This document shows positions 33,581 to 42,982 of a DNA stretch of 64,000 nucleotides, in pieces. Made by a program: the position numbers and the translations under genes. Origin of the DNA: Flavobacteriales bacterium (GTDB taxonomy: Bacteria; Bacteroidota; Bacteroidia; NS11-12g; UBA9320); assembly GCA_020635435.1 (NCBI GenBank), contig JACJZU010000001.1:372001-436000 (forward strand). Reading direction: 5' to 3'. Within the stretch, counting starts at the first letter, position 1; each line of letters opens with the position of its first letter. The notes under the pieces were generated by a model that was given only the letters and a program-made list of their open reading frames with translations, did not search any database and had not been told where the DNA came from.

Positions 33581-34429
33581 TTGAGCCGTCCGTTATTCCT
33601 CATATTGACCGCTTTAGTTTCCTTGTTCGCTTGTAAGAAGGACAAGCCGGAAGACAATTCGCGGGTTATTGCAGAAGTTTACGGTAACAAGCTCACCTAC
33701 ACGCACATGATGCAGGATCTGGAGGGTAAATTGAACGGTCCGGACAGCGCTGCCATTGCAGATGATTATGTGGCCAATTGGGTGCGAAATGAATTGATCT
33801 ACCTCAAGGCTCAGGACGAACTTACGGCGGAAGAGAAGGATAAGACGGAATTGTTGGATCAGTACTACCGCGACCTTCTGATCCACACTTTTCAGCAGAA
33901 ACTATTGACCCGGAATCTGGATCTGAACGTGAGTGACGAGGAGATCGAGACCTATTACAACGAACACAGTCAGAATTTTGAATTAAAGGAGAATATCGTG
34001 CGACTGATCTTCTTCAAGCTTTCGAATTCAACACCTAATCTCAATACACTCTGGTACAAATTCAACACCGGTGGAAAAGCAAATCTGGATCAGATCACCT
34101 ATGCATCTGTTAATGGTGGCGGAAACTTTCACCGCGACGAGGACACCTGGCTGGATTTCAACGATATTTTAAAAGAGATCCCAATAACGACCTACAATCA
34201 GGAGAGTTATTTGAATAATCATAAAGTAATCCGTGTATCGGACGATAATTTCACCTATTTCGTGCAGATCATGGATTTCAGGATCAAGAACAGTATTTCA
34301 CCTTTGCAGCGCGAACGCGATCGCATACGAAGGATCATTGTGAACAAAAGAAAAAGTGAGTTGCTGCAACAAATTGAAGAACAGATCGTAAATGATGCGT
34401 ACGCATCGGATAAAGTACGCATTCCTTGA
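33581..34429 (+). CDS. SurA/PpiC-like periplasmic lipoprotein
   Basis: 282 aa, TTG start three bases after the previous stop. The lipobox is VSLFAC, followed by KKDKPEDN (surface-export-like acidic/basic run). The body resembles the SurA N-terminal chaperone core (AEVYGNKLTYTHMMQDLEGK, then YVANWVRNELIYLKAQDEL, and ENDPI-type helices), but between about 120 and 240 I find no clear parvulin motif (no conserved HIL, SxD or GGxLGW block). It is probably a chaperone without isomerase activity. Its stop overlaps the next TTG start (TTGA). It is sandwiched between two true parvulin genes, so a joint chaperone system is likely. Confidence 0.75.
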   Translation: MSRPLFLILTALVSLFACKKDKPEDNSRVIAEVYGNKLTYTHMMQDLEGKLNGPDSAAIADDYVANWVRNELIYLKAQDELTAEEKDKTELLDQYYRDLLIHTFQQKLLTRNLDLNVSDEEIETYYNEHSQNFELKENIVRLIFFKLSNSTPNLNTLWYKFNTGGKANLDQITYASVNGGGNFHRDEDTWLDFNDILKEIPITTYNQESYLNNHKVIRVSDDNFTYFVQIMDFRIKNSISPLQRERDRIRRIIVNKRKSELLQQIEEQIVNDAYASDKVRIP

Positions 34430-35772
34430 GACACCTATTCGTCATAGCTATTGCCTTTATGGCATTGTGCCGGCCATTCATGTCTGCAGCTCAGCCTTCG
34501 GCGGTTATCGAAGAGGTGATCGCTGTAGTAGGCGATCATATTGTGCTGAAGTCTGATCTCGAAAAGGAGTATTTTCAGATGAGTCTGCAATATCCCGATT
34601 ATCAGGGCGATCTGAAATGCGATCTCTTTCAGCAATTACTCACCCAGAAATTGTTGTTGCACAAAGCTGAACTGGATAGCATAGTGATCGCGGATGAGCG
34701 ACTGGAATATGAGATCACACGTCGGATCGAATTCTATGCGTCACAGGTAGGGGGCGTTGATCGGTTGGAGGATTATCTTGGGGTGTCGGTGATCGAATAC
34801 AAGGATCAGATGCGTCAGAAAGTGAAGAATCAGATGTTGGTTCAGGAGGCTCAGGCGTCCTTGTTACGGGACCTCAAAGTTTCACCCACCGAGGTTCGGA
34901 AATTTTACAATGAGATCCCTGCGGACAGTATTCCCTATTTCAATGCGCAGGTTGAAGTAGGACAGATTGTGATCAAACCCAAACCCAGTACGGTTGCTGA
35001 TGAGTATGCGCGCGATCTGGCCGAAAAACTGAGAGCTGATCTTATCTCCGGTAAAAGGAAATTCTGCATCACAGCCTCGCTCTATTCGGATGACCCCGGT
35101 TCAAAATCGCGTTGTGGTGAATTGGGTGAATTCAAGAGGGGAAGTATGGTGGCTGAATTCGAACGTGCCGCTTTCAAATTGAAGAAGGACTCCATCTCTC
35201 CCGTTGTTAAGAGTGAATTCGGCTATCACATCATTCAACTCATAGAGCGAAAAGGTAATATACTGAATGCACGGCACATCCTTATTAGGCCAAAGATCGT
35301 ATCAAGCGATTATCAGGTAACGATCGATCAACTGAAGGACATAGTTCGAAAGATCAAGGCAGATTCCATGACTTTTTGCGATGCTGCTCAGAAGTACAGC
35401 GAAGATGAGATGACGCGAGTGAATTGCGGGATACTGTCGGATCCCAATTCGGGAACCAATTTGGTCGAGATCACTCAAATGGATCCGGACATTGCGCTTC
35501 GCCTCGAGAAATTAAAGCCAGGCGACTTTACAGAACCACATTCGGTTCCTCAACTGGATGGATCGGTTGAGTTCCGGGTCCTGTATTTGAAGCATGAAGT
35601 TCCACCGCATAAGGCAGATCTAACTGCCGACTATCAGATGATCGCAAATTTTGCGTTGGAGAAGAAAAAACAGGATACGCTGGACAAGTGGGCGGAAAAA
35701 TTCCGCAAGCAACTATACATCAAAATTGACGATAAATTCGCGGGCTGTCCGGAAGTAGCTCAATGGCAGTAA
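34426..35772 (+). CDS. SurA-like peptidyl-prolyl isomerase with two parvulin domains
   Basis: 448 aa, TTG start overlapping the previous stop. The signal peptide is LFVIAIAFMALCRPFMSAAQ. The SurA N-domain (VIEEVIAVVGDHIVLKSDLEKEY) covers about 25-165. Two PpiC domains lie at about 175-280 (FCITASLYSDDPGSKSRCGELG, SEFGYHIIQLIERKG) and 285-390 (ARHILIRPKI, AQKYSEDEMTRVNCGIL). Layout and length match bacterial SurA (about 430-450 aa), the chaperone that delivers barrel proteins to the BAM complex. It is third in the chaperone operon and 18 bases before the MoxR gene. Confidence 0.92.
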   Translation: MRHLFVIAIAFMALCRPFMSAAQPSAVIEEVIAVVGDHIVLKSDLEKEYFQMSLQYPDYQGDLKCDLFQQLLTQKLLLHKAELDSIVIADERLEYEITRRIEFYASQVGGVDRLEDYLGVSVIEYKDQMRQKVKNQMLVQEAQASLLRDLKVSPTEVRKFYNEIPADSIPYFNAQVEVGQIVIKPKPSTVADEYARDLAEKLRADLISGKRKFCITASLYSDDPGSKSRCGELGEFKRGSMVAEFERAAFKLKKDSISPVVKSEFGYHIIQLIERKGNILNARHILIRPKIVSSDYQVTIDQLKDIVRKIKADSMTFCDAAQKYSEDEMTRVNCGILSDPNSGTNLVEITQMDPDIALRLEKLKPGDFTEPHSVPQLDGSVEFRVLYLKHEVPPHKADLTADYQMIANFALEKKKQDTLDKWAEKFRKQLYIKIDDKFAGCPEVAQWQ

Positions 35773-35790
35773 ACGGACGAAAAAACAAAT

Positions 35791-36756
35791 ATGAAAGTAT
35801 ACAAGGATAGTGTTGAAGCGGCAAATGCGCTGAATGAGGTGGCGGAACAACTCCGTCAGGAGATCGGGAAAGTGATCGTGGGTCAGAGGGATGTTGTGGA
35901 TGGAGTTTTACTCTCCATTTTCTGCAACGGCCATAGTTTATTGATCGGGGTACCCGGTTTGGCCAAAACCCTCCTGATCAAGACCATATCGGATGTATTG
36001 GATCTGAGTTTTCACCGGATACAGTTCACCCCGGACCTGATGCCGTCGGACATCACGGGTTCGGAAGTACTTGACGACAACAGGAATTTCCGCTTCTCGC
36101 GTGGACCACTCTTCGCCAATATCATTCTGGCCGACGAGATCAACCGTACTCCACCAAAAACGCAGGCAGCACTTCTGGAGGCCATGCAGGAAAAGAATGT
36201 TACCGTGAATGGTCAGGTTCACGAATTGCCGAAACCTTTCTTCGTTTTGGCCACTCAGAACCCAATTGAGCAGGAAGGTACTTATCCGCTGCCGGAAGCC
36301 CAGCTCGACCGTTTCATGTTCAACATCATTCTCGATTACCCGAGTGAACGGGATGAGATCGAGATCGTGCGATCTACTACCGGTAATTCTACTCCCGACA
36401 TTCACAAGATCATAGGTTCGGCTGAGATCCTCGCCTTTCAGAAATTGGTTCGTGAGGTTCCCATTGCAGACAATGTGCTCGAGTACGCGGTGAAGCTGGT
36501 TGGTAAGACGCGTCCGGGCGCAGAAGGAGCCAGCGAATTCGTGCAGAAATACCTCAACTACGGAGCCGGACCGAGGGCCAGCCAATACCTGGTGTTAGGG
36601 GCAAAATGTCATTCCCTTTTGAGAGGTAAGTATTCGCCGGACATCGAAGATGTTCAGGCCATTGCTACCAATGTATTGCGGCATCGTATCGTGAAAAACT
36701 ACCGCGCAGAAGCTGAAGGGATCAGTGTGGAGGATATTATCCGGAAATTGATGTAG
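35791..36756 (+). CDS. MoxR-family AAA+ ATPase
   Basis: 321 aa. Walker A is GVPGLAKT (53-60), Walker B IILADEINRTPPKTQAAL (about 110-127), sensor 1 FFVLATQNPIEQEGTYPLPEAQLDRF. This is a complete MoxR/RavA-type ATPase. MoxR proteins usually work with von Willebrand or DUF58 proteins as metal-insertion or assembly chaperones; none of those partners follows here. It lies 18 bases after the SurA gene and probably belongs to that envelope operon. Confidence 0.93.
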   Translation: MKVYKDSVEAANALNEVAEQLRQEIGKVIVGQRDVVDGVLLSIFCNGHSLLIGVPGLAKTLLIKTISDVLDLSFHRIQFTPDLMPSDITGSEVLDDNRNFRFSRGPLFANIILADEINRTPPKTQAALLEAMQEKNVTVNGQVHELPKPFFVLATQNPIEQEGTYPLPEAQLDRFMFNIILDYPSERDEIEIVRSTTGNSTPDIHKIIGSAEILAFQKLVREVPIADNVLEYAVKLVGKTRPGAEGASEFVQKYLNYGAGPRASQYLVLGAKCHSLLRGKYSPDIEDVQAIATNVLRHRIVKNYRAEAEGISVEDIIRKLM

Positions 36757-36766
36757 ACCGCGATAT

Positions 36767-37141
36767 ATGCATAATCCGGAACTATTTCAAACGCTCAAGG
36801 ACCTGCTCTCCCAAAAAGCCGGCCCGCTTAAAACCAGCGAAAAGCAGGAAGGCATTTTTGAAGCGTGCGGAACAAAACCGGTTATGCAGGGCAAACAGAA
36901 AGTGGATGGTCATTATTTCGCTACGTTGATGGACAAACCCACCGATGTGCGATTCTATTTCCTTCCCATTTACACACACGCTGCCGCATATACCGATCTA
37001 TCTGAAAAGGTCCGCAAGATGCTGAAGGGTAAGAGTTGTTTTCACATAAAACCCAAACAATTCGATCTTGAGGCTGAAAAGGAGTTAGGGCGTATGATCG
37101 AACTGGGAATTGAACTTTATGAACGCGATGGTCTGATCTGA
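36767..37141 (+). CDS. DUF1801-like small protein
   Basis: 124 aa, ATG ten bases after the MoxR stop. The sequence is soluble, with VDGHYFATLMDKPTDVRFYFLP, then YTHAAAY and KGKSCFHIKPKQFDLEAE, which resembles the DUF1801/YdhG fold common in Bacteroidota. There is no signal peptide. Function is unknown. It is probably transcribed together with MoxR, ahead of the sucA promoter. Confidence 0.65.
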   Translation: MHNPELFQTLKDLLSQKAGPLKTSEKQEGIFEACGTKPVMQGKQKVDGHYFATLMDKPTDVRFYFLPIYTHAAAYTDLSEKVRKMLKGKSCFHIKPKQFDLEAEKELGRMIELGIELYERDGLI

Positions 37142-37186
37142 GCGTTCATTCCCATCAGAACAACTTTCAGGCTTTTCGAATTGAAC

Positions 37187-37194
37187 TATCTTTG
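37187..37194 (+). promoter_or_regulatory. -7 element TATCTTTG of sucA
   Basis: Exact TAnnTTTG match, 30 bases before ATG 37225. Between them, AAGGAGGGG at 37206-37214 is one of the few Shine-Dalgarno-like sequences in the window, 10 bases before the ATG. Confidence 0.6.
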
Positions 37195-37224
37195 CCGCCA
37201 ATTTCAAGGAGGGGCAGCACCATT

Positions 37225-39945
37225 ATGGTTACACATTCGTATTTGAGCAATGCCGATGTAGAGGCGATCGATGCACTGTATAAGCAGTATCTGAGCGATA
37301 AGGATTCAGTCGATTTCGGCTGGCAGAAATTCTTCGAAGGGTTCGACCTGGCGTACAATCGGAACGGATTGGATAGCACTCCGGTTTCGGAGGATATGGT
37401 GAAGGAGATCAATGTTCTCCACCTGATCAATGAAGGATATCGGACGCGTGGACATTTATTCACCAAAACCAATCCGGTAAGGGAAAGGAGGAAATACAGT
37501 CCCACCCTGGCCATTGAGAACTTTGGATTGGAATCTGCCGATCTGGAGAAAACTTTCAATGCAGGCATTGAGATCGGGATCGGACCGGCCAAACTGAAGG
37601 ATATTATTGCCCATTTGGAGAAGACCTACTGCGAAAGTATCGGGGTGGAGTTCATGTACATCCAGGATACGGAGCGGAAGGCCTGGTTGATGCAGAAAAT
37701 GGAATCCTCTAAAAATCAGCCGCATTTGTCTTTGGAGCAGAAGCGACTTACGCTGGAGAAATTGAATCAGGCTGTAGTATTTGAGAATTTCCTTCATACC
37801 AAATACATTGGACAAAAACGCTTTTCACTCGAGGGATTAGAGACATTGATCCCTGCTTTGGATGCCGTGATCGAATTTGGCAGCGGACAAGGGGTTGAGG
37901 AATTTGTGATCGGTATGGCGCACCGCGGCCGCTTGAATGTTCTCGCCAATATCATGCAGAAGAGCTATGAGGACATCTTCTCTGAATTTGAGGGCAAAGC
38001 GTTCCAGGATGCCATTTTTGAGGGGGATGTAAAATACCATCTCGGTTATTCGAGTGATGTGACCACGAGCCTGGGCCATACAGTCCGACTCACACTATCT
38101 CCGAATCCGAGTCACCTTGAATCGGTAAATCCGGTGGTGTCCGGAATTGCACGGGCTAAACTGGATGGGCGGTATAACAACGACTTCAAACGCATCGCCC
38201 CAATACTCATTCACGGAGATGCCTCCATTGCGGGTCAGGGTATAGTTTACGAAGTGATACAAATGGCCGGGCTGGATGCCTACAATGTGGGTGGTACGAT
38301 TCACATTGTCACCAATAATCAGATCGGTTTCACCACGAATTATCTGGAAGGCCGTACATCGATATACTGTACCGATGTGGCTAAAACCACGAAATGTCCG
38401 GTGTTCCATGTGAATGGAGATGACGTGGAGGCGATCATTTACACGATACGACTGGCAATGGAGTACCGACAGCGTTACAATGCAGATGTATTCATCGATC
38501 TTTTGGGCTACAGAAAGTACGGCCATAACGAGGGCGACGAGCCACGATTTACGCAACCCAAGTTGTACAAGGCCATTGCTAAGCACAATAACCCACGGGA
38601 GATCTATGAAGAGAAACTCATAGCTCAGGGTGGTTTGGATGCAAATCTTGCCGATAAGATGGAAACTGAGTTCAAGGCGCTTCTTCAGGAGAAATTGAAC
38701 GATGTTCGGGGTGATTCCCATGTTCCTCAGGCTGCTGCGCCATCCAATACCTGGGAACACATTCGCAAGGCAACGATCGACGATTTTCACGTTTCACCCA
38801 AAACCCGTCTTTCGAAGAAAGAACTGCTGAGTCTGGGTGAGCGCTTAACCACCATTCCCAAAGACTTCAAGGCTTACCGGAAAGTGGAGAAACTGTTCGA
38901 GGATAGGCGCGAAATGCTGAAAAATGGTCGGTTCGACTGGGCCATGGGCGAACTTCTCGCTTATGCATCCCTGCTTTCAGAAGGGCATCCCGTACGTATG
39001 AGCGGACAGGATTGTGAGCGCGGTACTTTTTCGCATCGACATGCAGTGATCGTTTCGGAAGATGCTGAGTTGGAATATGTTCCTCTGCAAAACATTTCAG
39101 ATAAACAGGCCCGTTTCGAGATCTACAATTCCCTCTTATCCGAATTCGCAGTACTCGGATTTGAATATGGCTATGCACTTTCAAATCCCGACGGTCTCAC
39201 GATATGGGAAGCTCAGTTCGGCGATTTTGCCAACGGTGCCCAGGTGATCATGGATCAATACATAGCTGCAGGAGAAACGAAGTGGAAGCGCCACAACGGT
39301 TTGGTGATGCTTCTGCCTCACGGGCATGAGGGTCAGGGACCTGAGCACAGTTCAGCCCGGCCGGAGCGCTATCTGCAACTGTGTGCCAATGAGAATCTTC
39401 AGGTAGTGAATCCGACAACCCCTGCGAATTTCTTCCATGTTTTGAGGAGACAGTTGAAACGCGATTTCCGAACGCCTCTGGTTGTACTTACACCCAAAAG
39501 CCTGCTGAGACATCCTGCATGCGTCAGCGATTTCAATGAATTCACATCGAACGATTTCCGTGAAGTGATCGATGATCTGGATGCCAAACCCTCAAAAGTT
39601 AAACGTGTTGTACTGTGCAGTGGCAAAGTTTATTACGATCTGCTTGCTGCCAAACAGGAAGCCGGCATTGAAAATGTAGCTCTTGTTCGTTTGGAACAAC
39701 TCTATCCGCTTCCACAAAACCAGTTGAATGCCCTGGTGGAGAAATATGGAGATGCCGAATGGCTTTGGGTACAGGAAGAACCCAAGAATATGGGTGCCTG
39801 GACTTTTCTGTTGAGGTACGAATGGCCCAAGGGATTGCGCAATTTAAGCCGCAAGTCCAGTTCAACGCCCGCTACCGGATATGCCCATGTGCATAAACGC
39901 GAACAGGATGAACTTGTAACTAAAGCGCTGGATCTGGAATACTAA
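37225..39945 (+). CDS. sucA: 2-oxoglutarate dehydrogenase E1 component
   Basis: 906 aa from ATG 37225; the Shine-Dalgarno-like AAGGAGGGG and homology support this start over an earlier frame. The E1o N-terminus contains SVDFGWQKFFEGFDLA. GMAHRGRLNVLANI, HGDASIAGQGIVYE with the thiamine-diphosphate GDA, and TNNQIGFTTN are all diagnostic, followed by the transketolase-like C-terminal half (LLPHGHEGQGPEHSSARPER). It decarboxylates 2-oxoglutarate in the TCA cycle. The E2 gene usually next to it is not here. Instead a convergent isocitrate dehydrogenase gene lies 103 bases away, placing two successive TCA steps side by side. Confidence 0.96.
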   Translation: MVTHSYLSNADVEAIDALYKQYLSDKDSVDFGWQKFFEGFDLAYNRNGLDSTPVSEDMVKEINVLHLINEGYRTRGHLFTKTNPVRERRKYSPTLAIENFGLESADLEKTFNAGIEIGIGPAKLKDIIAHLEKTYCESIGVEFMYIQDTERKAWLMQKMESSKNQPHLSLEQKRLTLEKLNQAVVFENFLHTKYIGQKRFSLEGLETLIPALDAVIEFGSGQGVEEFVIGMAHRGRLNVLANIMQKSYEDIFSEFEGKAFQDAIFEGDVKYHLGYSSDVTTSLGHTVRLTLSPNPSHLESVNPVVSGIARAKLDGRYNNDFKRIAPILIHGDASIAGQGIVYEVIQMAGLDAYNVGGTIHIVTNNQIGFTTNYLEGRTSIYCTDVAKTTKCPVFHVNGDDVEAIIYTIRLAMEYRQRYNADVFIDLLGYRKYGHNEGDEPRFTQPKLYKAIAKHNNPREIYEEKLIAQGGLDANLADKMETEFKALLQEKLNDVRGDSHVPQAAAPSNTWEHIRKATIDDFHVSPKTRLSKKELLSLGERLTTIPKDFKAYRKVEKLFEDRREMLKNGRFDWAMGELLAYASLLSEGHPVRMSGQDCERGTFSHRHAVIVSEDAELEYVPLQNISDKQARFEIYNSLLSEFAVLGFEYGYALSNPDGLTIWEAQFGDFANGAQVIMDQYIAAGETKWKRHNGLVMLLPHGHEGQGPEHSSARPERYLQLCANENLQVVNPTTPANFFHVLRRQLKRDFRTPLVVLTPKSLLRHPACVSDFNEFTSNDFREVIDDLDAKPSKVKRVVLCSGKVYYDLLAAKQEAGIENVALVRLEQLYPLPQNQLNALVEKYGDAEWLWVQEEPKNMGAWTFLLRYEWPKGLRNLSRKSSSTPATGYAHVHKREQDELVTKALDLEY

Positions 39946-40048
39946 CAGTCTCGAACCCGCAAACATTCAAACGCTCTCCGGGTTCAAAAAGGCGAGCTGA
40001 GCTTATTCAGACATATTCAAAGCGACCTGCGAGGTGGATACGCTATGA

Positions 40049-41266
40049 TCACATGTTTGCGATGATCTCATCGCCGAATTCGGAGCACTTTAGGAGCGTG
40101 GCGTTCTCCATCAGTCGGTGAAAATCGTAGGTAACCCTTCCTGAAGATATAGCACCTTCAACACCCTTGAGGATGAGATCGGCAACTTCGGACCAGCCCA
40201 TATAGCGGAACATCATTTCACCGCTCAGAATAACTGAACTCGGGTTCACTTTATCTAATCCTGCGTATTTTGGGGCGGTTCCATGGGTGGCCTCAAAAAT
40301 GGCCTTGCCCGTAGTGTAGTTGATGTTCGCACCCGGTGCTATACCGATCCCCCCTACTATGGCAGCCAAGGCATCGGAAATATAATCCCCGTTGAGATTC
40401 AGGGTTGCTATAACGTCGTACTCAGCCGGACGCAACAGGATCTGTTGGAGGAACGCATCGGCGATCACATCCTTAACAACGATCTTCTTGCCATTCGGGT
40501 CGATGATCTGCCACGGACCACCTTCAAAATCTACTGCTCCGTATTCCGATTTGGCGAGTTCATACCCCCAGGCTTTGAACATCCCCTCTGTAAATTTCAT
40601 GATATTACCCTTGTGCACGAGCGTTACCGATCGGCGGTTATTGGCAATGGCGTAATCGATCGCTGCCCGAACCAGGCGTTGGGTCCCTTCCTTCGAAACA
40701 GGTTTCACGCCAATTGAAGATGACTCCGGAAAACGGATCTGGGTTACGCCCATTTCATCAACCAGAAATTTCTTGACCTTATCCGCTTCTGCAGTTCCGG
40801 CTACCCACTCGATACCTGCGTAAATATCCTCAGTATTCTCGCGGAATATGATCATATCCACCTTTCCGGGTTCTTTAACCGGAGAAGGAACTCCTTTGAA
40901 CCATTGAACAGGCCGGACACAGGCGTAGAGATCCAGTTTCTGTCTCAAGGCCACATTGAGTGAACGAATGCCCCCACCCACAGGTGTGGTCAACGGACCC
41001 TTGATCGCAACCAGATACGCATCTATGGCATCCAACGTGGCCTGTGGAAGCCATTCCCCGGTTTGATCGAATGCCTTTTCCCCCGCCAAAACCTCGAGCC
41101 ACTCCACCTTTCGGGCACCTCCGTATGCCTTTTCAACCGCTGCATCGAAAACACGCTGTGAAGCCGCCCAAATATCCGGTCCGATCCCATCGCCTTCAAT
41201 AAAGGGTATTACCGGATTCGCAGGTACCTGCAATTTGCCATTCTGTATCGTTATCTTGTTTCCCAT
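40049..41266 (-). CDS. icd: Isocitrate dehydrogenase, NADP-type
   Basis: 405 aa from ATG 41266. FIEGDGIGPDIW is the N-terminal hallmark. GGGIRSLNVALRQ at about 97-109 contains Ser102, the position phosphorylated in Escherichia coli. The NADP signature is HGTAPKYAGLDKVNP, with Lys and Tyr binding the 2'-phosphate. Length matches the homodimeric bacterial form. It oxidises isocitrate to 2-oxoglutarate, the substrate of the sucA product encoded convergently. A TATCTTTG box lies 26 bases upstream. Confidence 0.95.
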   Translation of the reverse strand: MGNKITIQNGKLQVPANPVIPFIEGDGIGPDIWAASQRVFDAAVEKAYGGARKVEWLEVLAGEKAFDQTGEWLPQATLDAIDAYLVAIKGPLTTPVGGGIRSLNVALRQKLDLYACVRPVQWFKGVPSPVKEPGKVDMIIFRENTEDIYAGIEWVAGTAEADKVKKFLVDEMGVTQIRFPESSSIGVKPVSKEGTQRLVRAAIDYAIANNRRSVTLVHKGNIMKFTEGMFKAWGYELAKSEYGAVDFEGGPWQIIDPNGKKIVVKDVIADAFLQQILLRPAEYDVIATLNLNGDYISDALAAIVGGIGIAPGANINYTTGKAIFEATHGTAPKYAGLDKVNPSSVILSGEMMFRYMGWSEVADLILKGVEGAISSGRVTYDFHRLMENATLLKCSEFGDEIIANM

Positions 41267-41292
41267 TTGTTCTTGTACTGAAAAGTGAAGCG

Positions 41293-41300
41293 CAAAGATA
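41293..41300 (-). promoter_or_regulatory. -7 element TATCTTTG of icd
   Basis: Exact TAnnTTTG match on the minus strand, 26 bases upstream of ATG 41266. No good -33 box. Confidence 0.5.
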
Positions 41301-41444
41301 CTTGTGATGACAGCGCTTATCTTGTGACAATTCTCAGTATTTGAGTGAATTATCCGATCTGGGTTCGTGATCAAGAACCACGGATGGTCAGGTCATACCG
41401 ATCAGCGGACTCATTACTCTATACACGGGACCCGATGATCTGCA

Positions 41445-42050
41445 TTACTCTTTGCGCAGCCAGCCCAGGATCCGCTTGTTCCGAATGTACCAGAGGGTAT
41501 CGACTTGCTGAAGCTCAATTACAATCCGACTGGGAGCAGAAGGGCCGGGATTCTGCTGTATGAGTTCAACCATTTCCGGATCAACCTGCGAAATGATCGC
41601 TACATGACCGTAACGATTCCAAATTGTACTCTGCATGACCACCAGATCACCTTTTCGGGGTTTTTGTGCTGAAGGATTTCTGAATTGGATCAGGTCGCGT
41701 TGTTTATTCCATGCAGAATCCGGGAGTGTTGGATCAAAGAAATCCCTGGCATGACCATAGCTGTCGGGCATGCGATGTTGATAATATTCAAAATAATAGC
41801 GCTTAACGAATTCGACGCACTGGTACTTCAAACCGATATTGTAGCCATCTTGAATCGTACGTCCTTCTACATGGGCCACATCCCCATTGTAATATACTTT
41901 CACATGATCGAGGCTATCGATCGCCTGCCCAATGGAATAGTGCGTCGCTTTACCCCCTCTACACCCTGATGATACCAATTCGCAAAGCAGGAAAAAAGAG
42001 AAAACATAGCGAGAAAAATGATCCTGAAAAAAATGAGAAATACGCGCCAA
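41445..42050 (-). CDS. CHAP-domain lipoprotein (putative peptidoglycan amidase/peptidase)
   Basis: About 201 aa from a TTG at 42050; a longer frame to 42146 would overlap the upstream cupin gene. The signal (VFSFFLLCELVSSGC) gives lipobox VSSGC. A CHAP-type cysteine amidase domain follows: GLKYQCVEFVKRYYF holds the catalytic Cys, GDLVVMQST marks the second strand block, and RYGHVAIISQV holds the His. Such enzymes cut peptidoglycan stem peptides or glutathionylspermidine. As an outer-membrane lipoprotein it may remodel the cell wall. The start codon is uncertain. Confidence 0.75.
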   Translation of the reverse strand: MARISHFFQDHFSRYVFSFFLLCELVSSGCRGGKATHYSIGQAIDSLDHVKVYYNGDVAHVEGRTIQDGYNIGLKYQCVEFVKRYYFEYYQHRMPDSYGHARDFFDPTLPDSAWNKQRDLIQFRNPSAQKPRKGDLVVMQSTIWNRYGHVAIISQVDPEMVELIQQNPGPSAPSRIVIELQQVDTLWYIRNKRILGWLRKE

Positions 42051-42100
42051 ACTATTCAACAGATCCGCATTCAAACCAAGCTTTTCAATATCCCAGATGG

Positions 42101-42388
42101 CTACTTGAAGAGAATGAGTGTGCTTTCCTCCACCGCATACAACCAATGCACTACTTGAGGTTCAATTTGAACATACGATCCGGATCGAAGCTCAACCCGC
42201 AATCCCTGCTCATCTTCATATTCCACCAAACCCTCCACACAAACCAACAAGGCCGGAATTGGAGAACTATGCCGTTTCAACGCACCCTCCCTGCGAATGT
42301 GGATGGCCATTGCCTGAGCATGTTCCGTTTTGAACATGGAGGCGGTTGACACTTCTTTGTCGCTCTTGGTCAATTCCCTGATATGCAT
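42101..42388 (-). CDS. Small cupin-fold protein
   Basis: 95 aa, ATG 42388. A single small cupin barrel is visible: KRHSSPIPALLVCVEGLVEYE, then LRSGSYVQIEPQVVHWLYAVE. One His lies in each cupin motif; the first motif is reduced (RHSS instead of HxH), so metal binding is doubtful. It is cytoplasmic. Function is unknown. It lies directly upstream of the CHAP gene on the same strand, with a 50-base gap to the preferred start of that gene. Confidence 0.7.
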   Translation of the reverse strand: MHIRELTKSDKEVSTASMFKTEHAQAMAIHIRREGALKRHSSPIPALLVCVEGLVEYEDEQGLRVELRSGSYVQIEPQVVHWLYAVEESTLILFK

Positions 42389-42448
42389 ACGCTGATCCTC
42401 AAATTACATATTGATCCGAGTATTTTTCAATTCCAATGAGCCCACAGA

Positions 42449-42982
42449 TCAAACATAAACAAAGCCCCGAAATCCTCGGGCAGCATAATAGGACGATGCT
42501 CCGTTATGGTACACGAAGACTGTCTTGTATCGGTAATCGGCAAAAAGGGCACCTCCCAGTTTTCGAATTCGTTCGGGTGTTTGTATCCAACTCGAGGTTT
42601 TCGTGTCGAATTCACCGAGCTCCTGGAGTTTTCGGTACATTTCCTCATCCAACATGCCAATCCCGATCTCTCGCGCCATTTCCATGACACTGTTATTTGG
42701 TTTATTTTCCTTTCGGGCATTCAGGGCGGCCATGTCGTAACACAGACTTCGTCTGCCGGAAGGGCTTTCCTTGGAGCAATCAACAAAAAGGAATCTCTCC
42801 GTCACATGGTCATATCCTATCACATCCGGCTCACCACCGCTTTCCTCCATTCGGATCAGAATGGACAACTTCTCAGCATCCTGTGCTAATCTCCCCGCCA
42901 CATCCTTCCAATTGATATCCGGATGCCTCTCCATATGCTCTTCAAACCGCTGCTTAAGCAGCTCGATCAAGTCTTTGCTCAT
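42449..42982 (-). CDS. DUF4256 protein
   Basis: 177 aa. It is a nearly textbook DUF4256 protein: LLKQRFEEHMERHPDINW, GGEPDVIGYD, DCSKESPSGRRSLCYD, FDTKTSSWIQTP, VFVYHNGASSYYAARGFRG. The family is cytoplasmic, widespread in Firmicutes and Bacteroidota, and uncharacterised. It lies upstream of the small cupin gene on the same strand with a 60-base gap. Confidence 0.9.
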   Translation of the reverse strand: MSKDLIELLKQRFEEHMERHPDINWKDVAGRLAQDAEKLSILIRMEESGGEPDVIGYDHVTERFLFVDCSKESPSGRRSLCYDMAALNARKENKPNNSVMEMAREIGIGMLDEEMYRKLQELGEFDTKTSSWIQTPERIRKLGGALFADYRYKTVFVYHNGASSYYAARGFRGFVYV

